Assembly: GCF_000002075.1 (NCBI RefSeq)
Contig: NW_004797282.1
Coordinates: 106,590 to 170,589 of the forward strand
Origin: Aplysia californica
Taxonomy: Eukaryota; Mollusca; Gastropoda; Aplysiida; Aplysiidae
Direction: 5' to 3'
DNA: 64,000 bases
A program made the translations under genes and the position numbers. The notes below the pieces were generated by a model. That model saw nothing but the letters and a program-made list of their open reading frames with translations. It did not search any database and had not been told where the DNA came from. Below are positions 12,601 to 27,000 of the stretch, piece after piece (positions within the stretch are counted from its first letter, which is position 1; every line of letters begins with the position of its first letter).

Positions 12601-15600
12601 CTTTCTTCTTTACTCACATAGACCCACTCTGGCTGGCCTCAGGTTAAAAAAACAAACAAATTTAATCCCGTTTCTCTTCACTTTTCAATTGTTTTCCTTT
12701 CCTGTCTATCCTTCAGTCATTTTTTGGTCCCCCTTACTCTATCTGTTAGTGCTGTCTATATTTCTCAGTGAATACACATGGAATCATTTTTGGTAGATTT
12801 TAAGTTTAAAAAATGAACCCCTGACATTTTGCTATTTTGTTCCTGACGGTGGTGCAGTGATCCCTTTGCTGCAGTCCTTGTTAACCCCAGAGTCACCCCT
12901 GGAGGTATACCAGATGGCGCTGAAAGCTTTCTCACGTTGGGTGGACTTTGGTCTGGCGATGGACCGAGCCGAGCCAATCATACACCAGGTAAAGGACACT
13001 GTGTGTATGTGTTTGTGTGTGTGTGGGGGGGGGGGGGGGGGATTGTTGGATGGATTGTGATCTAGCTATGGACAGTGACGAGCCAATCATACACTGTGTG
13101 TGTGGAGGGAGGGGGGGGGGCGCTGGGAGGATTTTGGTCTAGCTACGGACCAAGATGAGGTAATCGTACCTCAGATACAGAACACTGTGTGTGTGTGTGT
13201 GGGAGGGGGTGTTGGGTGGATTTTGGTCTAACTGCGGACCGATATGAGGTAATCATACGGACACTGTGTGTGAGTGAGTGGGGGAAATGGATGGACTTCA
13301 GTCTGTCAGTGGACCAAGCTGTACCAATCATACACCAAGTATATTGGACACTTGGGGGGGGGGGGGGGGGTAATTGACTTATTTCTATGCTACAGTGTCT
13401 GGGGATTTACACCTTTTCAGGAGTTTGCAAAGTTATTCTTATTTGGATCAGCCCACATTAATGGGGCTAATTTTGTAGAGACACATTTTTGCCTCTTGTT
13501 TCCAAAGTACCTAGTTTGATTTCAGATTCTTTTAGGTTTTGATGGCTGATCTGATCAGTGGGGGGTAGGGGTCTGGTATTTCAGACTCATACTCAGGGGC
13601 AGGTTGGATGAATAAAGTGCCTGGTCTTCGATAAGTTCCGTTTATGCTTAATGCTAATTTAGAAAACAGTAGCCAATGAGAGCCCCAAGGCAAGTAGTCC
13701 TTGAGACAATTCTATGTTGATCCATATCTAACACTGACACTCAGATAAATAAAATGTGGGTGGTTGGCGAGGGCTCTGGTGCGGTTTGCTTCTTCTTTCC
13801 TATCAAACGTCTATCGTCTTTATCTCCCCTCCTTCTTTTTTGTGTCTGTTACTCTCTTGTAACACCTCTAATCTTCGGCACTTATATGACCTTATTGTGT
13901 TGCAAGTGCTGTAAAACACTTCCTAAAACTAAGATAAATAAGAGTGGTATTTTTCTTACAGGTGTTCACTTCCCTTAGAAATCCCCAACTGTTTGACATT
14001 GCTGCTGACACACTGTCCAGTGTGTTTGCACATCCAGAGTCATATAAGTGAGTTTTTGTTTCCTTTGTTATACAGTAACGTTGTATTTCTGTTTGAGTCA
14101 TGTACCAAATGTCATCGTTTTTGCTTTACCGTGCAGGTTATGAGGATTGATTTTTAAAAAAAAATGTTTTCTCTATACGTTCACATGGTTTGAAACATCT
14201 ACATATGATATACATTCTTTTGTTAGGTCACAATCTAAAAATTTGTCATGTGAATGTGAACAGTTTTTGTTTTTTTCTTAAAGAACTCATTGTACAACAT
14301 TTGACTTACTGGCCTTTTAATTTAAAGGTCTTAAGTTTGTTTCTCTGGATTGAAAACAACTACAACTACATAGGTATGTTCCATACAAAATCCTGCTGGA
14401 TTTTTTTTTCAGAGGGGTTTTCCTAGTTGTCTACTACGCACACATAACTATTTCATGCATGCAGTAATGTAATATAGCAGGTACCGCCTCTTTGGTAACA
14501 GTACCTGTGTTAGAAAGAGGTGTTGAACCAAACCAAACCAAAAGGTAGAACACAAACTATGTGGTGTGTAATCCGGACGTCACTGTTCCCTCTGCTGCAG
14601 GTACCCTGTGACCATACAGAGGATTCTCTCCGATGTGCTTTCTCTCCATGACATGTTCTCAAAAGCATTGGCAGACGAAGATAAGGTGGGTACTTTGCTC
14701 TTCTTGTTATGAAAAAGGAGTAAACAATTTACTACGGGGGCTCTCGTGGCCTAGAGGTTAAGAGGTTCGCCTCTCATTCAAAGGTCCCAGGTTCGAATCC
14801 GGGTAGCGACGGAAACATTTTCTTCTCTAAAAAATTGTCTCCTTTCACCTCCTTTCCTACTCTCTAGCAATATTCTGTCGTCTGCTTTCGTCTCCACTTT
14901 CTGCCCCCACCCCTTCCTCTGGGCTCCTGACTCTTTCTGCCGCCTTTCCACTGCTTCTCCTTGGCTCCTTTTTACTGCTGTCTTTCAGCCACACCCCTGA
15001 TCTTCTGGTAGTAAAGATCTACACCTAGCCTTATCGGACAAGGGCGAATATATTTCTGAGGTCACGTGAGCAAGTTGCGCCCGTTAAAGATCCTTTGGTG
15101 GTCCAAAATCGATAAGAGTAGGCTTCTGCCACCACTCGGGCAAAACTCAAAAGCAACGGAACATGTTAAGTGTGTCCCGCGCGCTCATATGACCTTATGC
15201 AGTTGCGAGCTACGTAAAACACTTACCAAAAAAACCCAATTCACTCTAATGAGATAAGAGGTGATGCTCTTAACATTTTTCAAGAATGAATTGATTTTTT
15301 TACCAAAAGTTATTGATGGAAAAGCCTGACCTTTGATAATATAATTTTTAAAAAATTGAAATTATATTATGTGTTAAAGTTAAATGTTGTATGTTTTTTT
15401 TGATAAAGCGAAATTGTATTTTGTGCTAATGTTAAGTATTGTTGGTTTTCTAATAGCGCAATTGTTCTATGCGTTAAAGTTAAATGTTGTTGGTTTTCCT
15501 CTGAAGGAAACGTGTGAAGGCATCTGCCGTGTGGTAGTGTCGCTGTCAGAGAACCACACGAAGCTGATCGTAGAGTCGGTGCTGGGCCCCGAGGAGGTGA

Positions 15601-18600
15601 AACAGAACACGATGTCTCTGCTACAGATGATCCTGGTACGCCTATGATGACTAATTCTATCGATTACGTATCTGTTGTTTTGTTATATTTAAAACTAATT
15701 TGTCTATGTTTGATAAAGTAATTGGTATTCATAAGAAAACAAATCTGAGTTTTAAGAGAAGCAAAATTAGAAAAATATTACACAGCTCACTCAATGTAGG
15801 TGCTGCTTTTATGGTCCTTCGAAAATGCTGGTATCTCTTTCCAGGCCACTGGGAGACTATGATAGGCCAATTCCATCCCTGTATTTTGATAAGGGTTGTG
15901 ATTAATGTCAATGTTGCTACAATACACACTCTCTCTCTGAGAACAATATGATTTCTTCTTGCGGTTATTCTATTGCCTTAATTTGCTGGTCCTTACAGAG
16001 TTCTTCTTTGTCTTGACTCCCTCTTACTCTTTACTCTTGACTCACTGTTGTTCATGTTTTGAATTTGTAGTAGTGCAATATGTATATATTGTTATGGTTC
16101 GTGTTTCTCATCCTCTCTCTCTCTCTCTCTCACTCTCTCTCTCTTCCCCCTCCCCACCCGTTTCCTCTCCTTGCTGCCAATGGAGTGCAGACTTGCACAG
16201 GATTGCCTGGTCATTTCCCTGTAGATGAGAGCTGCAGTGATCAAACGTTCACCTTCTGGTACCTGTTACAGGTAAGAGGTTTGGGTACATTTACCATGAG
16301 AAAAACTAATTTAATGGCCATAAAAGATTTTCAGTAAAGATACAGAAAAGGAATGCACACTTTACATATCAACTTTATTCTGAATTGATTGGGGTTTGCA
16401 GATACTGGTTCTGTTTTGGGCTTTACAAGTTGACAGATGGGAGACAGAAAGTATGATGTGCTTAAATGACACACGCCCCTTACTTTAAACTATTGCTTCC
16501 CCCTTTTTTTATATTCTAGCTGTTTTGTGTAAATAAACATTTTTATTAGATTTGAAGCTGCAGTTTTAGAGTGCAAGAGAGAGATATGAAAATTGTACAG
16601 TATATGTTTCAGAGAATTTTGACATGAGTATGTTCTGAAGCCCCTTTCCTTCTCCAATTTTGGCAGTATTTTATCTTATGGAGTAGCGAGGGCAGTAAAA
16701 CTCTTACTAAACAAAACAATATTTCATGATATCATAACTTGAGTTTTCACCCCTAAATGAAATACTGGTTAGTGTGGCTGAGTGGGTACTTTTGTGACTC
16801 ACCCAAAAACTCGCTATGCCTCTTGCACGTTTCAGGACGAGCTGAGTATGATCTCAGAGGAGGACTTCATGCCTCTCATGGAGGTGTTCAAGCCCATCTT
16901 CTTCTCCCTCATCGAGGTGTTACTCATCAAAGCCAGGTTTCCGTCAGACTCAGACTACTCTTCCTGGTCGTTAGGTACGTTTAGTTGATGTGCTTGACAC
17001 ACCCCACTTACAATGGGTTCCTAATGGACACTTTTTGCATTTTACATAATATCGATGGTGTTGGGGCACATAATATGGGCCAACTCATGAATTTTCTCAG
17101 ACCTGATTTTTTACTATGTTGAAAACCAGTTTATTTTAATGAATGGTGGAAAATTTTAATATATAGAAGGGCATGAAAAATTGCGAAAGAAAATTCAAGT
17201 TATAAAATGGTATCTGATAGTTCTATCTGTTTTAGCCTTTCTTAGGCTTCCTTGGACCTGGCAAACATCATCAATGTAACTCTCATGTGATCTGCTTATC
17301 TACTGTCATTCAGTCCAAGGCAGAGTAAAGCCATTATTAAACTGACTCATGATAGATCATTATCCAATAATCTTGTTTTGATTGTTTGTGTAACAGCAGC
17401 AGTTCCGATACTTTTGTTCTTTGAAGAGTTTAACAGTTTTCATTTTTCTTTTGCAGAAGAGAAAGAGCAGTTTCGCTGTTACAGACAAGACATTGGGGAC
17501 ACAATGGTATGTTCAGCTGTTCGTAAAGATTTCCGAAAATTTTGGTTAATTTTCTCAGTCCCATATTCAACCATCTTGTCTAGGAGTGTGGCTAACTGCT
17601 ATATCACTTGGTCCAGAGATAGCTGCAGTACATGTGTAATGTTTCAAGCCTCAGATGATACGCTGGTAGGCTAGTGGTTAGGTTGTTTGGCTCGCAGTTG
17701 CAATGTCATGAGTTCAAACCCTGTCAAGGGCCTAACGTTGTGACAGGGAAAGGCACTTTACACAAATTTTGCTCATTTCACCCGCGGGGGGGGCAATGGA
17801 AGATCTTGCGCGTTTGTGCAGCTTTTTGTCTGATAGAAAAGCCACCTCTGTTTATATACATCAAATGATTTTATGGGTTTTTTGTTGTTCTTTTAACCTC
17901 TTCGCTGCCCCGCCCGTAGAATTTACGGAACTGTGACAGAGGTTGTTTTGATACACATTATAAGGGAAGTTACTGCTAAAATCTTGTAATTATTATTGGA
18001 CTAACTTCCCTTTATGTTTACATCCGTTTTCCCTCCATTCGAAAGCGTCAGATACCCCCTGGGGCGGTGCTACTGACTGAAGTGTCTTTAGGCCATTCCC
18101 AAAGGGGAGGGGGGACATTAACATCTCAAGTTTTTATGCACAGTAGAATTGTAATTGTAAATGGGCTGATTCATTGATGTCATGCTCATAACTGTGCCTG
18201 AACTGTAACAGAGAATTGCTGCTTTTTCTTTCCTAATCCTTACTATCGTCATTTTTCCTCTATTTCTTTTGTATGTTTGTCACACTCTTGTGACCCGCTA
18301 TTTCTGGGGTGCCTTGATAGTCGAAGCAGACTTTGTGATGTTGAAGCTAGAGAGGTGAGCAGGGTAAATCTGATTCCCTGTAAGGACTTCTCTTTTGACA
18401 TCCACACGTTGGGGCTCATATGACCTTATGCAGTTGCGAGTGCCGTAAAACCTCTATTAAAACAAAAAACAAGAAAGCATCAGATTTAGATTTTAGCTCG
18501 CAGAGAAGATTAGATGTAGATCTACACATCTACCACACAAAAATGATTTACTGGCAGTAAACACAGATGAGCTTACGTGTATATATATAATATATATGAA

Positions 18601-19529
18601 TTGTACGAGCATTGTATAATGTAGGCAAAGCCTCTTGTCACTTCCTTTTTACCTGCGAACACTTACACAACATGTATTCCCCTTTTTTGGTCTCAGTTTA
18701 TCATTACCATGTGTTGTAATCTTTATGTTTGGTGGTGCTGTTTTGGCATCTTGTTACTAATTCCAACTTTTCTCCATGTAACTCAATGAAATCCCCCCAA
18801 AATTATATCAATAGAAATGTGGTTCAATGTAGAATGTACATGCACAAATTCATGAGGAAATATTCGTGAATAAAAAAATTATGGTATGTAGAGTGGGTTC
18901 ACCCCTGAGCAGACTAGGTTTATTTACCTGCAACACTAAAGGGGTTAATTAGAATGGTTAAAATATAATATTGTTGTCCTTTTTCATTGGGCCATGTACC
19001 TTTCTGTGACTGCTGAAAGCGTTAAAAAGGAGTCTATACTTTACAATGACAGTGCTTTGGACTATATTTTATGCTACTCACCGTTTATTTTATTGTATAG
19101 TTGTCTCCGAATTGAACAAAGTGGATGCTTAATGTGACCCGCACACTCATATGACCTTATGCAGTTGCGAGCGCCATAATACACTTACCAAAAAAATATA
19201 TATTTGTGAACAAAGTAATTGGGGGTGGGGGTAACTGAAATCAGAAAGCATCATCCCTTTGGGTGAAATATATTTTTAAAATCAGTTTACGGTCACAATC
19301 GGTCATGGAGCCTGAAGTTTTGATAAGAGACCTAAGTGTGTGTGCTACCAATGTCAATTGTAATAAGATGTACTGGTACGTTGTCATACAGATGTACTCG
19401 TACAGCATACTATGTACCGAGCTCCTGGCTCAGCTGGTCAACTGTCTCATGGCGCTGACTGAGATGAGCAAGCGGGCAACCTCGCAGGACTGGCAGGTCA
19501 GTTGTTTGTGTGTGTGTGTGGAAGGTTTG

Positions 19530-19560
<31 letters not shown>

Positions 19561-22500
19561 CTTTTTAGCAGGGTTATCGGATCTTGGTTGTTGTTTTTTT
19601 TTCCTTTACCCATACTTTTTATTTCTTTTGCCCTCTTTCGTCTGTACTGATATAACTCTAGGTGTGTTTGTGTGTCTTTTTAGTGGGGTAATCGGGTCTT
19701 TTGGGGTTTTTTCCTATGTTTGTACTTTTATTTCTTTTACCCTTTTTAGTCTGTACTGACATAACTATAGGTGGTTGGCGGGTGCTCTGGTGTGGTTTGC
19801 TTCTTCTTTCCTATGAAACATATATCGTCCTTATCTCTCCTTCTTTTTTTGTGTGTTTGGTACTCTCTTGTAACACCTCTAATCTACTGGCGCTCATATG
19901 ACCTTATGCAGTTGCAAGCGCCGTAAAACCTCTACTATAACTTTTTTAAACTAACTGATGTAAGTCCTAGGTGGAGGACCCTAAATTTGACATGCCTGAT
20001 GTCAAGAGCTGGACCCTCACTTTTCTGTCAATGCTTGAAAGTTTTGCTTTTTTTTCTATCTGTTTTCGGCTCAACTCTTGACTGCTTTTATGTAACTGTC
20101 TCTTGTATATGATATTAATATATATTTGCCTTTTACCTCTGAAACTTGGTGACCCCCACCTTGTTCAAAAGCAAATATCTTGACTTCTATCCAAGATAAA
20201 TTTTTACTTTTTTTTTTCATAGAAAACAATACTAACCAATGAACAAGCTGGAAGAATTAAGTCGTCTTTTCTTTTTTTCTCCTACAGGATGTGGAAGCCG
20301 TCTTGTTTGTCTTTTCCTCTGTGTCTGAGAGCGTTCCGACAGACGAGGCCACCCATATACCGAAGCTTTTCTCCGTCATCCGGGAAATTCCTTTTGTCAA
20401 CTCCCAACAGATCTCCACAGCCCTCAATATGATTGGTGAGAATAACGTCAATGCAGCGACATACACACTTTGTCACTGAGCACAATATAGTGATTGCTTC
20501 TTGTGGTTATTTTCTTGCTTTTAATCTGGTCCTTGCAGAGTTCTTCTTTGTCCCTACTTGCTCCCTTTCTTTACTCGGGATGCAGTTATTCATGTTTTGA
20601 ATTTGTTGTTGCTCATGAAGTTGGGTTTTTTTATGGTTAGTGTTTTTCACCCAGAACTTGAAAATTGGGGTGTTTTTTTTCTGTTTTTTTTTTTTTATAT
20701 TGGCATCAATTGAATCACGTTGACTCTCTTCATTCATATGAGGAAATATTAATTTTTTAAACAGTTGTTGTTCTGTGTACTTGGATGTACACCTAGAGCT
20801 GTAAGCACATGGGAGTAGACGTTATAGAAATGATCTGCATTATTATTATTATCATCATCATTATTATTATTATTATTATTATTATAACTGAGCATAACTT
20901 CTTATTTGTGGGTGGTTGGCAGGTGCTCTGGTGTGGTTTGCTCCTTCTTTCCTATCAAACATCTATTGCTCTTATCTCTCCTTCTTTTTTGTGTTTGTTA
21001 CTCTCTTGTAACACCCCTGGTCTTTGGCACTTATATCACTTAATTGTGTTGCAAGTGCCGTAGAACTTTAACTTAAAAAAACCAAAAAAACTTATTTTCC
21101 TGTATGGTCAGGGTCGTTTGCGGAGTGGATGCGGTGGCACCCGGAGACGCTGAGCAGCGTGCTGCCGCTGGTCCTGCAGGGAATCACCAACCCCGAGGTG
21201 GGCACGGCCGCCACCATCGCGCTCAAGGACATCACCAGAGAGAATCTCTCCCACCTCCGGCCATTTGCCCATCAGATATTAGTGGCCTGTCAGGTACTGG
21301 GGTGGCCCGTGGGTCAACTTTTTTTTTACTTTACGCTTATGAGCGGGTGGTTGGCGGGTGCTCTGGTGTGGATTGCTCCTTTTTTCCTATCAAACATCTA
21401 TCGTCCTTTATCTCCTCCTTCTGTTTTGTGTTTGTTACTCTCTTGTAACATCTCTAATCTTGGGCACTTATATGACCTTATTGTGTTGTAAGTGCCGTAA
21501 AACTCTTACTAAAACTAAATTACGCTTATGAGTTTAAAAAATGGATAAACAATTTTACATCTCATTGTTGCATTTTTTTCCTTTTTTTTTAAACTTCTTT
21601 GTCCTGGGTGGGATTGGGGTTTTTTTTTAGTGTTGTTAGCAAAGTGCTGATTTTAAGACAGAATGTATGTGCCATTTTAGTTTTAGAGATACTTTAGAGG
21701 ATTTAATATTTTTTCTGTGAGGATAAAATGTTGCTGTGCTGTTGGTTTTGTTCCTTGTGCCTGTTGTGTCAGTGCTAGTGTTGATGTACCTTATTATGGT
21801 ATTTTCAGTGTTTTCTTTTTTACTTATTTTGCAGAAATCTTTCGAGGCAAACGTCCTAAAAGTAAGTACAAGCACCTTTAATGAATCTGACTCTCACCTT
21901 GTGGTTGAATGAAATTGTGAATTCAAAGTGCCAACCTCAAATATACACCCATTTTTTTAAAGTTATGCTTTTTTGTGTGTGTGTTCTACTCAAGCACTCC
22001 TTTTCACATTCCTTTTTGTCCATGATATGTGTAGACTATAATTTCTTGAGTTCTATAGTATGTTCTTAGATTATAACTCATAACATTAATGAATAATCAG
22101 ATCAGATGCTACATATGTGCTGACAATAAATTGTCTCCTCTCTTTGCAGTTTTATTTTCTTAGATCTCTTTACCGTCCTGCATCTGTGGCATAGTATATA
22201 TACTGCAGTATAATGACTTTACGGTGTGAATTTTGAGTGAATTAACTTGTGAATCTAAGAATAAACATGTACTTTGCTGTGAAGAAGAAAAAAAAGTGTT
22301 AGGATGAGAAAGAAATTCATCGGCCAATGGAGAGTTTATGGTGAATTTGTTACAGCTGGCTTACAAGAAAAAAACGGTGGTAATATCCATTTTTTATCAT
22401 GGTCGTAAAGCGGTACTGACTTTGTAGGGATTGCTTTGGGGTTTTTGTTCTTTGGTTTGTTTTATTAATTATTTTTGGGGTTTTGTTTTGGTCCCTTTTC

Positions 22501-23650
22501 ATAATTGTTCATTATGGACTGACCTCTCTCTCTCTCTCTGCAGTCCCGCGACCTGCTGCGGCTGATGTCCAGTGTGGGTCATGTCTTGTCAGTCATGCAG
22601 ACAGAGGAGATCATGCACTATCTGGATTCCATGATCTCCCCACACATACGCCACTTGGAGGCCCTGGCCGAGATGCCTGTGAGTAGTTGTTTTGTTTTTT
22701 TGTTGCTTTGTTTAATTTTTGCTTGTTTTCAAAATTTTATAAAATGGAGTCATCTTTTGGCACACACACATGCGCACAAATGCCGACACATCCTACATCT
22801 AGCAATGTTGTCAAATGTCCCTGTGGACCAGGATTATCTGATAGAAATCTTTATGAAGTCTGCAGCTAGTGGTGTTTGTGTTTGTAGATTTGTGTTTTTT
22901 GCATGGTTTAAAGTGGGTGGTTGGAGGGCACCACTGACATGTCCTACTTCTTCACTTTCCCCCTGTTGTTTCTCTGTTTATTTTTCCTTTTCCTTGTTTA
23001 ACCGTTACTTACGGGTGTATTAAACATCTGTCGTCCTGATTTAATTATTTCCTTTATTTCTTTGTATGTAACACTCTTTTAATACCTCTAATCTTCGGCA
23101 CTTACATAATTTATGACACAATTGAGTTGCAAGTGCCGTAAAACTCTTACTAAAAGCAAAAGACCGGTATTGTCTCAACGTGCCTTTCTTCCTAAAACAA
23201 AATAAGTTAAGGACTTCCCTGTTGATGTGGATAAGACCGGCTCTTGTATTTTACGAAGACATGTTTACGCATTGCCACATATCGTTCATTCTTAATTTTT
23301 GTGTGTTTTTTATGCTCTCATCTCAGCCATGCCCCACAAACCGAGCCGATGTCCACACAACGGTCAACATCTTCGCCTGGCTGTTTGGCTCATTGGACAC
23401 TGGTCTGGAGTGGGAAGAGAAGGAGAAGAAGAATCAGCAGCAGCATAAACAACAGGAGAACTCGGACCCTGTGAGGCTCTGACTAGTGGGCTGTTGGGAT
23501 TGTGGGAGGAGTAGGGATCCAAAAGGACAGATTTTTTTTTCTCTCTCTCTCTCTTTCTCTCTCCCTTCTTATTTGTCTGTCTTTCTTTGCACTAACCCCC
23601 GTCTTTTTGTCTTTATTTCGCTCTTGCTGTCTGCATCTCTTATTATTCTC

Positions 23651-23709
<59 letters not shown>

Positions 23710-23726
23710 GTGTCTGTCTCTCCGTG

Positions 23727-23777
<51 letters not shown>

Positions 23778-23794
23778 GTGTCTGTCTCTCCGTG

Positions 23795-23873
<79 letters not shown>

Positions 23874-23891
23874 GTGTTCTGTCTCTCCGTG

Positions 23892-23942
<51 letters not shown>

Positions 23943-23959
23943 GTGTCTGTCTCTCCGTG

Positions 23960-24010
<51 letters not shown>

Positions 24011-24016
24011 GTGTTG

Positions 24017-24056
<40 letters not shown>

Positions 24057-27000
24057 TCTCTCTCTCCCTCTCTCTCTCTCCCCATCTCTCTCCTCTCTGT
24101 CTCTCTCTCTCTCCTTCCCTCGCCCCATCTTCCTCTCCCTCCTCTCCTTCCTCCTTTCACATATGCAGGCGCACGCGTGCGTACACAGACACACACTCAC
24201 ACTGCAGGTGGTTGGAGGGCGCAACCAGTAATCCTATGTTTTTTTCTTTCACTCTGTTACTTCGGTCTGTCTGTATAACTTCTTTCCTGTCATGTTTTTC
24301 TGGTTTCCCACTATTCAACTTAACTCACCCAGACCTAACGCTTATATTATTGATATGCGCACGCGGCGCTCCAACCCTAACGTCAACAGTATCGGTATGG
24401 AAAATGTTGCTTTCGTGACCAAAAAACACTACCTTTGTGTGAAGCAGACTATAGCCTAATTGGAAAAGTAACCATTTTTCGTTTGAAACAGACTGTGACC
24501 AGAAGTGCAAGCCCAAATTTAGAACAAGGAAAGCTATATTCGTGAATCATGTGAGAGGATCCGAAATTTGAATGCACTTCCTTTCTTCGCTTTTTGTTTA
24601 CTTTTTTACTCAGTAAATAGACCTTTTTCCATGGAGTATTGCTTAAAAACTGTGACATATTTTGCCTTCATATTATTAATATACACAAATAAAGGTTTGA
24701 ATAAAATGTGTACGTAATTTGGGTAGGATACGTTAAAATTTAGGGGGGGGGGGGGGTTTCCAGTTTTTCAAGAAGTAAAAATCAGTATGGCTAACTGACA
24801 ACCCGGAAGTGTAGGCCTAGTGTTGAGTGTTGAGTGAGTTAAGAGAAACAGACTCAGAGTCTGTTATGTGTAAAAAATATTTTACTTGTTTACGAAAACT
24901 ACTTACTTTTTTTCCCCTCTGTTATTCTTGTCTGTTCTCGCATTTCCTTGCCTGGATCAATAACAGCACCTTTCCCCACTCCAAATATGGTTCTGTTTGG
25001 GGACTTCTTTTCTCCTTAATTGAGGATGGTCATCTTAGATACGTTTGACTACATATAATATTCAAAAGAAATTAATTTTGCATGTTTTTATACTGCTTTT
25101 CTTGCACAAAGTTCATTTTCATTCTGCTCAAAGTATTGACTCATTTTGCGCGGTTTCTTTTTCCCCCCCCAGATATATGTGATACTCCAGAAGATCTCAA
25201 CAGCCGTTCAGAAAATTGCCTACGCTTGGCTGTTTGACACTGGCATTATTGAGGTGCGGAGAGAAACTAGTTTCTCTTAATTGTGTGTGTGTGTGTGTGT
25301 GTGTTTTGTCAGTGATGAATTCAATGTATTGATCATTCTGGCCGCTCTCGCAGAATCTGCCGACATTTAATGTTAACATGCTTGTATATGATTGTGTATT
25401 TTGGAAATTGTATTCTTTTAACCCCTGGCAATACTGTAAGGTTATTAGAGGTAGGATTATTTATCTGTATTGATGTAAAGCTATAGAGTTGGGAAATACA
25501 TAATTTCTCTCGAGTTGAGCAAATTGTGGTAAATTTTCCTAATGAAAAATGTATGTTATTATTTAGAAATTGAATTGTTAACCCATTACACCCTAAGGGT
25601 CTGGACGGGAAGTCCATTGTTAGATCCTAAGCAAGGGGAAGGAACCCACCTCCCGTGAATACAAGCATTTAAAAAATACTAAACAAATTCCAAAATTCCT
25701 GAAAAAATAAAAGTTTAAAAGAAAAATGAATGTAGTTTAAGAAAAATATAACTTTGTGTATGCGCAGACTGTTGGAAATGTTCTAACTTTAGTTCAATCG
25801 GGGTGTCGACCTGTCACTGTCACTCTTAGCCTCGTGGTCGGGCCCTAGATGTAAATTCTAGATTTTCTACATCTGATGAATCTGAATGGCCCCGAACTCT
25901 TGCTACAATGTTTTCATCAAAATCTGAGTCATCCGATTTGTCATATTTTTGTTTTTGCTCAAATCAATCGTTATTTCCTCTTTCGAACTCAATTGTGTCG
26001 CTTTTCAACAAGTCAAGACATCTTCAAAGTGTCGGTAACGCAATTGCACTTCGACCGGCTCTTATTACTCAAACTGCTGGTCCGAAAAATTTCGTTTCAG
26101 TATAAAACGAAAGAAGAAAGAAGAAACTTTTTGCAATAACTATGCAAATCAAAATCTCAGCCCAGACAAGGCGATACTTCTTTTCTAAAGACGCTAGTTC
26201 GACACAAGCGAGTTAGGGCGGAGCGCGTAAGGAAATTCGCGGGCGAGTTGGGGTGTAATGTGAAATAAATTCATGAGATAAATTTTATAATTTCAACCAG
26301 AATATTTTTCGTTTGTTGGATAAAATATATAATTTGTATTCCTTATCTAAAATATAAATTCCTTTATCTTATGCAGAAAGAAAGAAAAGACTTAAACCAT
26401 GTGTTATCTTTTGAAAAATAACAATTCCTGTATATTGATGTAGAAAAAATACAGAACATATATTATTTTTTCAAAGTTAGAAATTCCTTGTCTTGTGCAG
26501 TAAAATTGCAAAACTTATATTATAGTCACTAAGATTTAAATTCTTTTTTTACCTGGAGAAGTAAACATGCAGAAAATATATAATTGTCTCTAAGACTAAA
26601 ATTCTTTTATCTGGGGGAAGTAAAAATGCAGAAAATATATCATTTCCTCTAAGAAAGAAATTCTTTTATCTTGTGAAGAAAACGTGCAGAAAATATATAA
26701 TTGTCTCTAAGATTAAAATTCTTTTTATCTGGGGAAGTAAAGATGCAGAAAATGTATCATTGCCTCTAAAATATACATTTTTATTATTGGGGGAAAAGAT
26801 ACAATGCAGAAAATATATAATTGTCTCCAAAATAGAAACTTTTAAATTTTATTTTGGGAAGTAATCTTGCTGAACTTATATTGTCTCTAAGAGTCTTTTA
26901 TCCGGGGAAGTAAAGATGGTCTATCTGGTCCCCAGGCTGTGTGTGATTTGTACAAGAAAGCCTTGCAGAAACTGGACAATGGCTTTGCCCCTCTGTCCAC

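Noticed and set aside
13287-13341. Copy 5 of the exon 8 end as a mutually exclusive exon
   Set aside because: It has an open frame and a donor-like site but no pyrimidine-AG acceptor upstream, and it covers only the last third of the exon.
12936-13370. CRISPR-like array
   Set aside because: Tandem units without unique spacers in an intron of a eukaryotic gene.
14739-14813. Possible tRNA gene
   Set aside because: A and B boxes are real, but the segment is the head of a SINE with core and tail attached; the same head recurs at 61405-61482.
20809-21491. Frames of 84-120 codons containing WWxxLLLLSYQTS-like text
   Set aside because: The recurring peptide is family III SINE sequence, and the remainder is exon 17 of IPO13.
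23486-24418. Long Ser/Leu and Arg/Glu frames of 170-310 codons
   Set aside because: They are translations of the CT array on both strands; no non-repetitive coding sequence supports them.
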